In this document: piece by piece, positions 15,012-23,350 of the stretch
Position numbering within the stretch: position 1 is the stretch's first letter
How the letters are laid out: each line of letters starts with the position of its first letter
Origin: an uncultured Lachnospiraceae bacterium
Lineage (GTDB): Bacteria; Bacillota; Clostridia; Lachnospirales; Lachnospiraceae
DNA length: 38,743 nt
Reading direction: 5' to 3'
NCBI GenBank assembly: GCA_946405625.1
Contig: CAMJHQ010000033.1
Location: 1-38,743, forward strand
The notes under the pieces: model-generated
The model's database searches: none
What the model was told of the DNA's origin: nothing
Seen by the model: the letters and a program-made list of their open reading frames with translations, nothing else
Position numbers and translations under genes: made by a program

Positions 15012-16487
15012 CTAATAATCTCCCTGATGACTGTCTATAACATACTTAACTTCACTGACTCCGACATTCATAACCTTTGAAATCTCAATGATACTGAATC
15101 CGGCGTTATACATCTCCATGATATTACCGACTGTGTCACCGTCTGTAATCTCAATTCCTTCCTTATCAAGGATCTCATCGAGATTCTCTGCTTCTGTAAG
15201 ATCATCATCTTCATCATCAAATGTATCATAGAGGTCATCAAGATCCTCTGCATGATATTCATTATTTATCGGGAGAAGGTTTTCGATATCATCATCGTCC
15301 TCCTCTTCTTCTGCACTGTCTTCGGAATCATCTTCAGACTCTTCAACTACAGCATTATTTGCAAAATCATCAATTGACTCAGCTTCCTCTTCATCGTCAT
15401 CAGCTTCTGCTTCTGTATCTTCTTCAGCCTCAGCTTCCTCATCAGCGTCAGCCTCTTCTTCAGACTCTGCCTCATCTTCTGCATCAGCCTCTTTCTCAGC
15501 CTCTGCTTCCTCTTCAACGTCAGCTTCTTCTTCAGCTTCTGCTTCCTCTTCTGCATCAGCTTCTTCCTCAGCTTCTTCTTCTTCTGCATCAGCTTCTTCC
15601 TCAGCTTCTGCTTCCTCTTCTGAATCAGCCTCTTCTTCAGCCTCTGCTTTCTCTTCTACGTCAGCCTCTTCCTCAGCGTCAGCTTCTTTCTCAGCCTCTG
15701 CCTCCTCTTCTACGTCAGCTTCTTCCTCAGCTTCTGCTTCTGATTCTTCTTCAGCCTCAGCCTCTTCCTCAACTGCTTCTGTCTCTTCTTCTACCGCAGC
15801 TTCCTCTTCAGCTTCAGCATCCTCTTCATTTCCGGCTAAAACTTCAGTCTGCTCTGAAAGATCATCAGCTGCATCATCCGCAGCTTCAGCTGCTGCTCTT
15901 ACTACCGGAATATCTCCAATACTCTCAGCTGCATTCTCGGCAGCTGCTATCTTTTCATCTATTACGGCAATTCTTTCATCAACTGCTGCAAGTCTGCCAT
16001 CAGCTTCCTCAATTCTGTCATCAAGTCTGCTCTCGGCATCATTAAGTCTTCCCTCAAGATCAGAAAGCTCAGCCTTCATTTTCTCAAGTCCGCCCTTATA
16101 TTCATCAACCAGATTAAGTGAAAGCTTAACATCCTTCTCCTTCTCAGTGATCTTCTTATAAAGGTCCTCAGCAGAAGATCTGCTCTGCTCAAGAGATTTG
16201 TTAACCTCATCTGTAACCTTTGAAGTACCTCTCTTAACTTCATCATTTACAGCACTCTCAACCTTGTTCTTAACAAGATCTTTAACCTTTCTCTTGCTGT
16301 ACTCGTTAACAAAGCCATCGGTAAGCTTCTTTAAATGTTTCTTATCAGCTTCAGTAAGTTCCTCGGGTATTCCCGGTGTGGTACGCTCCTCGGCCTCCTC
16401 AGCCGCATTATCAGCAGGAGTTACAACAAAACTGATAATAATAACTATGATTGCAATAATAAGAAGCACGATTGTCGTAGTAGTCAT
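15012..16487 (-). CDS. DUF6115-like membrane protein with coiled coil and very long acidic repeat region
   Basis: 491 aa. N-terminal helix (~4-22), a predicted coiled coil (~45-185; ESRLDDRIEEADGRLAAVDERIAVIDEK), then about 215 residues of Glu/Ala/Asp repeats (EAEEEADAEEE type, ~215-430), and a C-terminal domain (~445-491; VGNIMEMYNAGFSIIEISKVMNVGVSEVKYVI) that looks like a small helix-turn-helix-like motif of the DUF6115 type. Function unknown. Context: 11 nt after codY, 1 nt before the MltG-like gene. The acidic tract is about 650 bp of near-repeat DNA, in reading phase throughout. The cytoplasmic or extracytoplasmic side of the acidic part is unclear. Confidence 0.7.
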   Translation of the reverse strand: MTTTTIVLLIIAIIVIIISFVVTPADNAAEEAEERTTPGIPEELTEADKKHLKKLTDGFVNEYSKRKVKDLVKNKVESAVNDEVKRGTSKVTDEVNKSLEQSRSSAEDLYKKITEKEKDVKLSLNLVDEYKGGLEKMKAELSDLEGRLNDAESRLDDRIEEADGRLAAVDERIAVIDEKIAAAENAAESIGDIPVVRAAAEAADDAADDLSEQTEVLAGNEEDAEAEEEAAVEEETEAVEEEAEAEEESEAEAEEEADVEEEAEAEKEADAEEEADVEEKAEAEEEADSEEEAEAEEEADAEEEEAEEEADAEEEAEAEEEADVEEEAEAEKEADAEDEAESEEEADADEEAEAEEDTEAEADDDEEEAESIDDFANNAVVEESEDDSEDSAEEEEDDDDIENLLPINNEYHAEDLDDLYDTFDDEDDDLTEAENLDEILDKEGIEITDGDTVGNIMEMYNAGFSIIEISKVMNVGVSEVKYVIDSHQGDY

Positions 16488-16498
16488 AACCTTAACCT

Positions 16499-17266
16499 TT
16501 ACCTTTCAAATTCCAATTTGTACACCGCATCATTTTCAACGGAAACATAAGTACCCTTCATTCCCTTTGAACGTACATTCAGAACACCTGCACTCTCCAG
16601 CTTCTGCATGGCATTTACAATGGTAGATCTGGTTATTCCGTTCTCCGCAGCAATCCGGCTGGCAACTATTATACCCTCTTTATTGCCATTCAGACTTTTC
16701 AGGACACAGCCCACTGCTCTCTTCTCCGATACCGATAACGACTCCAAAGCCGATATCAGAATTTCCGAACGTCTCTTCTCCTCTTCGTTTTCCTCATAGA
16801 GAGATCTCATCATCTCCAGCTCGATAACGGTATTTGCATACTCCGATAAAATAATATCATCAACGCTGAAGTCCTTACCCTTCCTGTAGATAAATGTGGT
16901 CCCCATTCTGCTTCCCGCAAAATCCACAGGCATGATAATTGATGTATAACTCTTATCCGGGATACTTTCAAATCCCAGCATTGCAAGATCTCCGTTTTCC
17001 TTTGTTGAAAGGATTGAAAGAAATCTTTCATTTAATTCCGAATCTATCTTTCCGCCGATGTTCTCGACGAGCATTTCCTGCAATGAATTAATATCCGGGC
17101 TCTCATAAATCCCGAGAAGCTTTCCGCGCTGGCTGATAACCATTACATTTGCACCGAGAAGCTTTCCGAGGAGATTGCAGATATCACTGAATATAACGAC
17201 GTCTGACTTGTTCTCGTGAAGCAGTCTGCTGATCTTCCTGGTCTTATCAAGCAGTTTAACGCTCAA
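16499..17266 (-). CDS. codY: Global nutrient regulator CodY
   Basis: 255 aa from a TTG start at 17264-17266 (GGAGG 7 nt upstream; MSVKLLDKTRKISRLL matches the family N-terminus). A GAF-like effector domain (~1-150) senses branched-chain amino acids, a linker helix follows, and the HTH (202-229) reads ASRIAAENGITRSTIVNAMQKLESAGVL, with the C-terminal block RSKGMKGTYV. All are diagnostic of CodY. In Firmicutes CodY with Ile/Leu/Val and GTP represses amino-acid biosynthesis genes. ilvD, ilvB, serC, serA and asd in this window are natural candidate targets, though no strong copy of the AATTTTCWGAAAATT box was found before them. It follows topA with a separate promoter. Confidence 0.97.
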   Translation of the reverse strand: MSVKLLDKTRKISRLLHENKSDVVIFSDICNLLGKLLGANVMVISQRGKLLGIYESPDINSLQEMLVENIGGKIDSELNERFLSILSTKENGDLAMLGFESIPDKSYTSIIMPVDFAGSRMGTTFIYRKGKDFSVDDIILSEYANTVIELEMMRSLYEENEEEKRRSEILISALESLSVSEKRAVGCVLKSLNGNKEGIIVASRIAAENGITRSTIVNAMQKLESAGVLNVRSKGMKGTYVSVENDAVYKLEFER

Positions 17267-17316
17267 GAAACCACCTCCAAAAACCAATGATCAAAAATCG
17301 GATAATCCGACATTTC

Positions 17317-17345
17317 TAATATATCACATAGTAACATTTCAAACA
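17317..17345 (-). promoter_or_regulatory. Probable promoter of codY
   Basis: Minus strand: -35 TTGTTT (17340-17345), 17-nt spacer, -10 TATATT (17317-17322) with TGA before it (extended -10). A short CGG/CCG hairpin followed by TTTTT sits between it and codY (~17296-17310) and may be a weak attenuator or the end of topA transcription. Confidence 0.5.
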
Positions 17346-17348
17346 ATA

Positions 17349-19415
17349 TTAATCGTCCTTTTCCTCCAATTGTTCCTTATAATTGCATGAAGGATCTTCG
17401 CAGACGATCTTCTTACCTTTGATAAAGAGCAGACCTCCGCAATTAGGACATTTTCTGTTGACCGGTCTTGCCCATGACATATAATCGCAGTCCGGGAAGC
17501 CCATGCATCCGTAGAAAGTTCTTCCCTTCTTGGATGACTTCTTAACCATATCCTTACCGCATTTTGGACATGATACACCTATCTTCTCAAAGTACGGTCT
17601 CGTATTTCGGCAATCCGGGAAATTCGGACACGCCAGGAACTTACCATGTGCACCATACTTGATGACCATGTTGGCGCCACACAGCTCACATATTTCATCT
17701 GTCTTCTCATCTGCGATCTTAACCTTCGACAGAGAGTCGGCAGCGTTCTTAATCTCCTTTTCGAGATCAGGATAGAAGTTTCTGACAACTACTTTCCAGT
17801 TCACATTTCCATCGCCTATGCTGTCGAGCAGAGTTTCCATATTTGCTGTGAAATCTATGTCGACTATTTCAGGAAATGCTGTTTCCATTATAGTATTTAC
17901 CACAGAACCAAGCTCAGTTATATAGAGATTCTTCTGTTCCTTGGTTACATATCTTCTGTTGAGCAGCGTGGATATGGTCGGTGCATAGGTTGAAGGACGG
18001 CCGATTCCGTTCTCTTCCATGGCACGTACAAGACTCGCCTCAGTATAATGTGCAGGCGGCTCAGTAAAATGCTGCTTCTTCTCTGTATCTTCGAGCTTCA
18101 GCTTATCGCCCTTGTTGATTCCGCTGAAGTTATATGAATTCTTGTCTTCTGCATCCTCTTCCGCATTATAGACATTCAGGAATCCCGGGAAAGCTACCGA
18201 GCTGGTTGATGCTCTGAAACGATGCTCTCCTGCTTCAACAACTACTGCAAATGTATCATAAACAGCAGGTGTCATTCTGCTTGCAACGAATCTTTCATAG
18301 ATAAGCTTATAGAGCTTATACTGATCATTGCTGATGATACCCTTCAGTGATGCAGGTGTTCTAGAAACATCCGTAGGTCTGATTGCTTCATGTGCATCCT
18401 GGATATTCTTGTTTTTGTCTGATGAAGCTGTCTTTTCTTCGGAAACAAATTCCTTTCCGTAATTCTCTTCAATGTAGCTTCTTGCTGCTGCATCAGCTTC
18501 ATCCGATATTCTTGTGGAATCGGTTCTGAGATATGTTATAAGACCTATCGTTCCCTGTCCCTTTATCTCAACACCTTCATAGAGCTGCTGTGCAACTCTC
18601 ATCGTCTTTGCTGTAGCAAAATTAATCTTAGAAGCAGCTGTCTGCTGAAGTGTACTTGTTGTAAAAGGCTGCGGTCCCTTCTTGGTACGCTTTGAATTCT
18701 TTACCTCAGCGACCTTAAAATCCGCCTTCTTTACGGCCTCAACTATTTTATCTGCTTCTGCCTTGCTGTTTATTGTTCCCTGATATCTGAATGCTGCCGG
18801 CTTCTTCTGACCCGGAACAGCAAGCATGACATCTATTGTCCAATATTCATCCGGGATGAATCTGTCGATCTCAGCCTCTCGGTCAGAGATCATTTTAAGT
18901 GTAACAGACTGAACTCGTCCTGCTGAAAGTCCTCTCTTTCCGATCTTATCCCAAAGAAGCGGACTTATTTCATATCCCACGAGTCTGTCAACTATACGTC
19001 TTGCCTGCTGTGCATCAACAAGACTCATATCAATCGCTCTGGCATTCTTAAGAGATTCCTTAACTGCCTTCTGCGTAATTTCATTAAATGTAATTCTCTT
19101 ATACTTTTTATCTTCAAGCTTAAGAGCTACAGACAGATGATAAGATATTGCTTCACCCTCACGGTCCGGGTCAGTTGCGAGATATACATAATCCGCTTTC
19201 TTCACTGCCTTCCTGAGAGTACTTACCAGTTCACCCTTACCTCTTATAGTTATATAATGCGGTTCGAAATCCTGATCTTTATCTATTCCGAGACTACTTT
19301 TGGGAAGATCTCTTACATGTCCTTCCGAAGCAATCACTTCATAATTTTTCCCAAGAAATTTCTTGATGGTCTTCGCCTTTGTAGGCGACTCCACGATTAC
19401 TAGATTTTTTGCCAC
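17349..19415 (-). CDS. topA: DNA topoisomerase I
   Basis: 688 aa. Toprim domain with Glu9 (VIVESPTKAKT) and ATDPDREGE (Asp82, Asp84, Glu86), active-site Tyr295 in GLITYLRTDSTRIS, and PSTYAPTISTL late in the core. The C-terminus carries three four-cysteine zinc ribbons at about 576-602, 616-643 and 656-677. It relaxes negative supercoils. The start is GTG at 19413-19415 with GGAGGAG upstream and MAKNLVIVES matching the family. A strong promoter of its own precedes it. dprA lies upstream and codY downstream, the usual Firmicute order dprA-topA-codY. Confidence 0.98.
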   Translation of the reverse strand: MAKNLVIVESPTKAKTIKKFLGKNYEVIASEGHVRDLPKSSLGIDKDQDFEPHYITIRGKGELVSTLRKAVKKADYVYLATDPDREGEAISYHLSVALKLEDKKYKRITFNEITQKAVKESLKNARAIDMSLVDAQQARRIVDRLVGYEISPLLWDKIGKRGLSAGRVQSVTLKMISDREAEIDRFIPDEYWTIDVMLAVPGQKKPAAFRYQGTINSKAEADKIVEAVKKADFKVAEVKNSKRTKKGPQPFTTSTLQQTAASKINFATAKTMRVAQQLYEGVEIKGQGTIGLITYLRTDSTRISDEADAAARSYIEENYGKEFVSEEKTASSDKNKNIQDAHEAIRPTDVSRTPASLKGIISNDQYKLYKLIYERFVASRMTPAVYDTFAVVVEAGEHRFRASTSSVAFPGFLNVYNAEEDAEDKNSYNFSGINKGDKLKLEDTEKKQHFTEPPAHYTEASLVRAMEENGIGRPSTYAPTISTLLNRRYVTKEQKNLYITELGSVVNTIMETAFPEIVDIDFTANMETLLDSIGDGNVNWKVVVRNFYPDLEKEIKNAADSLSKVKIADEKTDEICELCGANMVIKYGAHGKFLACPNFPDCRNTRPYFEKIGVSCPKCGKDMVKKSSKKGRTFYGCMGFPDCDYMSWARPVNRKCPNCGGLLFIKGKKIVCEDPSCNYKEQLEEKDD

Positions 19416-19466
19416 TGAACTTCTCCTCCAAAAATTATCCGGTCTCTAGTCCGGTCACTGTTGTCC

Positions 19467-19495
19467 GTTATAACACAAAAAATTTTAGTGTGCAA
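19467..19495 (-). promoter_or_regulatory. Promoter of topA
   Basis: Minus strand: -35 TTGCAC (19490-19495), 17-nt spacer, -10 TATAAC (19467-19472) with TGT before it. About 52 bp upstream of the GTG start. Confidence 0.7.
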
Positions 19496-19579
19496 GAGTT
19501 TACAAACGGTAATTTGTTAAATTTTCATAACTTTACGGTCTAAAATATGTACATAATTCTATCAAATATCCTTTTAAAA

Positions 19580-20689
19580 TCACATTTTTCTGGCATAATA
19601 ACCTTTTGTCTCCTGAATAATAAATCCTTTTGCCTCCATCGAATAAAGTGCTGATATTACAACCGTTACAGTCTCACCTGTTTTCCTTATCAGATCATCT
19701 ATAAAGATCGGCATCAGACTGAGTGAGTCATATATTTTCTGTTCCTTATCAGAGAGAGAAATGTTTCCCTTCTCCTTCAGATCTGCATTTATATCTGCCT
19801 TTATCTCTATATTTCCGAGCATATCCTCTATAATATCCTCTCCCCTCGTTACAAGAATCGCTCCGTTACGGATCAGATTATTTGTACCCTCACTGAGCAC
19901 ATCCCCGACTCTTCCGGGAACTGCATATACAGTTCGTCCCTGCTCAAGAGCGGCATCAACTGTAATGAGCGTTCCGCTTCTGATCGCAGCCTCTATAACA
20001 AGAACGCCTTCCGAGAGTCCGCTTATTATCCGATTTCTAAGCGGAAAATTCATCCCGAGCGGAGGAACTTCCGGTCCGAATTCTGATATAACAAGTCCTC
20101 TGTCTATAATATTTTCGTATAGCGGAAAGTTCTCCCTCGGATAACAATGATTCACTCCGCTGCCGAGAACCGCAACCGTCCTTCCCCCTACTTCAAGTGC
20201 AGCTCTATGTGCAGCGCTGTCGATACCTGCTGCCATTCCGCTTATGATCGTTATACCGTTTTCGGCAATCTTCCTGACCAGTCCATCCGTTATAATCCTT
20301 CCGTAGCCCGTAGGTTTCCTGGATCCTACGACTCCTACTGCATAAGTATCCTTGAGGAGTGATATATCTCCTTTATAGAATAAGGCAAGCGGTGCATCGT
20401 AAATCGACAGAAGCCTATCCGGATATTCTTCATCAATCGGTGTAATATATCTTATCTCTTCGGCCTCCAGTACATTTTTATAATTTGCGAACCAGTCCTC
20501 TCTCTTTGAAGAATCAATTTCATGTACTGCAGATTCTTTAAGGAATCCTTCTTCTTCGAGCTTCCTTGTCATCTCCTTGTTCAGATTTATGTAAACCTCT
20601 TTAGGATCACCGAACCTGCGTATCAATTCTATCTTCTTGTTGATTCCCAGCTCTCTTAGTGAATTCAGCCATAGATAATACTCTCTCAT
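19580..20689 (-). CDS. dprA: DNA-processing protein DprA
   Basis: 369 aa. N-terminal helical region (~1-80), a Rossmann-like DprA core (~85-290) with VVGSRKPTGYG, IISGMAAGIDSAAHRAAL, LGSGVNHCYPREN and EAAIRSGTLITVDAALEQGRTVYAVPG, and a C-terminal winged-helix DML1-like domain (~300-365). DprA loads RecA on incoming single-stranded DNA during transformation. Its ATG overlaps the comM stop by 4 nt, so the pair is translationally coupled. Presence does not prove natural competence; dprA is kept in most bacteria. Confidence 0.96.
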   Translation of the reverse strand: MREYYLWLNSLRELGINKKIELIRRFGDPKEVYINLNKEMTRKLEEEGFLKESAVHEIDSSKREDWFANYKNVLEAEEIRYITPIDEEYPDRLLSIYDAPLALFYKGDISLLKDTYAVGVVGSRKPTGYGRIITDGLVRKIAENGITIISGMAAGIDSAAHRAALEVGGRTVAVLGSGVNHCYPRENFPLYENIIDRGLVISEFGPEVPPLGMNFPLRNRIISGLSEGVLVIEAAIRSGTLITVDAALEQGRTVYAVPGRVGDVLSEGTNNLIRNGAILVTRGEDIIEDMLGNIEIKADINADLKEKGNISLSDKEQKIYDSLSLMPIFIDDLIRKTGETVTVVISALYSMEAKGFIIQETKGYYARKM

Positions 20690-22230
20690 ACGAAATCCTC
20701 CTTGCTTTCGTTTCTGTAGAAGAGCGCCTCTCTTATATCCTCTTCCCGTATATCATCTCTGTCATCTATATCAGCGATTGTTCTGATCAGTCTGAGGATC
20801 TTAAAATATCCTCGTGCCGAGATTCCCGTTGTATCATAGAATTCTCTGAGAAGCGTCTGACATGATTCATTGAACCTTATATATCTTCCTATACTTTTCT
20901 GCCCGAGCTCAGAATTAAAATTCCAATCTTCATATCTGTACCTTGAGGCCTGCCTTTCCTGAGCTATACTTACCAGCTCACGCATTTCATCTGTACTTGT
21001 ACCTGCAGCTTCGGAAAACATTTCTTCAAAAGACAAATGCTTTATTTCCATCCTTATATCAATCCTGTCCATGATAGGATGACTTATCCGATTCTGATAT
21101 GAAACTACTTCATGCCAGGTACAGCGGCATTTCTTTCTGTCGGGATAGAAACCGCACGGACAGTTGTTCCTGGCCGCAACAAGCATGAATTTCGCCGGAA
21201 ATGTATAGGATGCTTTCAGCCTTGACACCGTAACCCGCTTATCCTCCAGCGGCTGTCTGAGCATCTCTATCACACTCCGCCTAAAATGAGGGAACTCATC
21301 CATGAAGAGAACTCCCCCTGAAGCAAGACTTATCTCTCCCGGTTTCGGACTGCCTCCACCCCCTATCAATGCATTTTCGGTAATTGAATAATGCGGTGCA
21401 CGGTACGGACGTTTCTCCATAAGCCTTCCTGTACGGTTCAGGAGGCCGGCGACACTGTAGATTTTGGTCATTTCCAGTTTCTCATCATAGGTCATTTCCG
21501 GAAGGATCCCGGGAAGTGCTTTAGCCATCATTGACTTACCTGCCCCCGCCTCACCTGTCATAAGGACATTATGAAATCCCGCAGCAGCTATAACGAGGCC
21601 TCTTTTGGCACTTTCCTGCCCGCGGATATCCCTAAAATCCACATAGTCATCAACCGGCATTTTTTCACGCTTCTCTCCCGGATCTGTATCTTCCTTCTTA
21701 AAAACATTTCCAACTTCTCCGGTCTCTATCCATCCGATCATTTCCGACAGACTCTTTACACCGATTATTTCTATCCCCTTGATGAAAGATGCTTCTGCCG
21801 CATTCTCCCATGGAACATATATTCTCCTTATTTCCTGCCCCAAAGCATGATGAACAATAGGAAGTACGCCCGGAACAGGAAGTATGGTCCCGTCCAGTCC
21901 GAGTTCTCCCAGAAAGAGTGTTTTTTCAAATGTTTCATTATACGGAATTAATTCAAGTGACATGAGGACCGCGATCGCTATAGCCAGATCAAAGCCGGTC
22001 CCGTCTTTTCTGATGTCTGCAGGTGAAAGATTTACCGTAATCTTCTTTGCGGGAATAATAAATCCTGTATTCTTGAGAGCCGAACGCACTCTGTCTCTCG
22101 CTTCCCTGACAGACGCCGCAAGATAGCCTACCAGATCAAAACCCGGGAGGCCGTTGCTGGTATCGGATTCTACCGAAATAAGCATCCCCTCTATGCCAAG
22201 GGGAATACCGCTCATTACCTTACTGTACAT
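20686..22230 (-). CDS. comM: YifB/ComM family AAA+ ATPase (Mg-chelatase-like)
   Basis: 514 aa. N-terminal ChlI-like Lon-protease-fold domain (MYSKVMSGIPLGIEG, VNLSPADIRKDGTGFDLAIA), AAA+ core with Walker A GEAGAGKS (226-233) and Walker B GGVLFMDEFPHF, a small Cys cluster CPCGFYPDRKKCRC, and the C-terminal Mg_chelatase_C region. ComM is a helicase that promotes branch migration during transformation in Gram-negative species. The start codon at 22228-22230 has no visible Shine-Dalgarno sequence, but the N-terminus matches the family, so translation may be weak. It is coupled to dprA. Confidence 0.93.
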   Translation of the reverse strand: MYSKVMSGIPLGIEGMLISVESDTSNGLPGFDLVGYLAASVREARDRVRSALKNTGFIIPAKKITVNLSPADIRKDGTGFDLAIAIAVLMSLELIPYNETFEKTLFLGELGLDGTILPVPGVLPIVHHALGQEIRRIYVPWENAAEASFIKGIEIIGVKSLSEMIGWIETGEVGNVFKKEDTDPGEKREKMPVDDYVDFRDIRGQESAKRGLVIAAAGFHNVLMTGEAGAGKSMMAKALPGILPEMTYDEKLEMTKIYSVAGLLNRTGRLMEKRPYRAPHYSITENALIGGGGSPKPGEISLASGGVLFMDEFPHFRRSVIEMLRQPLEDKRVTVSRLKASYTFPAKFMLVAARNNCPCGFYPDRKKCRCTWHEVVSYQNRISHPIMDRIDIRMEIKHLSFEEMFSEAAGTSTDEMRELVSIAQERQASRYRYEDWNFNSELGQKSIGRYIRFNESCQTLLREFYDTTGISARGYFKILRLIRTIADIDDRDDIREEDIREALFYRNESKEDFV

Positions 22231-22286
22231 ATTGTGATTACAAAGTGGAATCAGAACGGATAAACCGTAACGCTATAATAAAATGA

Positions 22287-22317
22287 GGAGCAGAATAAAT
22301 CAAGCTTATTCTGCTCC
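22287..22317 (-). terminator. Terminator after the CobW-DUF1980-like gene
   Basis: Perfect 12-bp stem (GGAGCAGAATAA / TTATTCTGCTCC) with a 7-nt loop, followed on the minus strand by TCATTTTATTATAG. Confidence 0.75.
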
Positions 22318-22350
22318 ATGCTCATAAATCTATCATTATTAATATATTTC

Positions 22351-23313
22351 TTAATAATCAAAGGTAATATAAGGTCTTTCCGACGGAGACGTCATTGTAA
22401 CCGAATCCGCATAAAGTACAGGGCCATATCCTTCAAACTCTTTATAATATTCCTTCTTCAAAGTTCCCTCGACTATAACGAAATCTCTGTCCTTAATATT
22501 GGCAGCTCCCTGATAGACACATTTCATACCATAAAACTCAATATCGGCTTCACAGCATGTCATGATAAAACGTCCTGTTACAAATTCAGTCTTTCCGTAG
22601 TTCGAAGGTCTGTGAGCCATAGCCTTGAAACGAACCTTCTTACCGTTATATTTGTCAGGATTGTTGGTTGAATCCAGATAGAAAATGCCGAAATCATCCT
22701 CTTCAATCTCGATAACATCTGCCTCAAGATTATATGGGATATAAGCCTCCTCTTCGAATTCAAGCGGCTTTCCGTCCTTCTTCTCAAAGATAACCTGTGC
22801 ACGTCTGTTTACAGCACGTATACCTCTCTTATAATCACCGGCCTTTGTGTCCTCTTCACAGCGATTGAAGATTATCATGTCAGCGTTTCTGATCTGATCC
22901 ATGATGATCTTACGCATATTAGACATGTACATATCATAAGTCGATGCGTCAACAAAGGAAATAACCTGAACTACTGTCCATCCTGCCGGAACTTTGACAT
23001 TAAATATCTTATCAAGCTCCCACATACCGTTATACTCGATAACTACATTTTCCGGATGATATTTCTTACTAAGCTCGGCAAGGTGCTCCTCCGTAAGATT
23101 ATCCTCATTTATTTCCTCAACAGCGATATTTCTTTTCTTAAGCTGCTTTTCATCATACTCCTCTTCACCGTCTTCGCACATAAGAAGAAGTGTCGGAGCA
23201 CCCTCGGTAAAGCCCTGCTTGATAAGAATATCCTTTGCAAATGTGGTCTTTCCGCTTCCGAGAAATCCCATAAAGATATATACAGGGATTTCTTTATTTC
23301 TCATACCAGGCAT
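22351..23313 (-). CDS. COG0523/CobW-type GTPase fused to a DUF1980-like domain
   Basis: 320 aa. An N-terminal P-loop GTPase (~1-195) has Walker A GFLGSGKTTFAKD and the sequence MIIFNRCEED at the base-recognition position. The GCxCC metal-binding motif typical of COG0523 is absent. Residues ~210-320 resemble the C-terminal domain of DUF1980/YcgQ-type proteins: KYNGKKVRFKAMAHRPSNYG, then VTGRFIMTCCEADIEFYGM. In Bacillus, DUF1980 proteins and COG0523 GTPases are linked to metal homeostasis, and here one chain carries both. AGGAGG-type site upstream of the ATG. It is 37 nt downstream of the second CobW-like gene, probably one operon. The partner permease (YcgR type) is not in the window. Metal specificity is unknown. 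Confidence 0.8.
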   Translation of the reverse strand: MPGMRNKEIPVYIFMGFLGSGKTTFAKDILIKQGFTEGAPTLLLMCEDGEEEYDEKQLKKRNIAVEEINEDNLTEEHLAELSKKYHPENVVIEYNGMWELDKIFNVKVPAGWTVVQVISFVDASTYDMYMSNMRKIIMDQIRNADMIIFNRCEEDTKAGDYKRGIRAVNRRAQVIFEKKDGKPLEFEEEAYIPYNLEADVIEIEEDDFGIFYLDSTNNPDKYNGKKVRFKAMAHRPSNYGKTEFVTGRFIMTCCEADIEFYGMKCVYQGAANIKDRDFVIVEGTLKKEYYKEFEGYGPVLYADSVTMTSPSERPYITFDY

Positions 23314-23350
23314 CAGATCCGCCTCCCTAATTCTTTAAAGTTCAAATCTA

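Noticed and set aside
15221-16045. Long plus-strand frame rich in Leu, Gln, Pro, His (274 aa)
   Set aside because: Antisense of the acidic repeat region of the DUF6115-like gene; no ribosome site and a purely repeat-driven composition.
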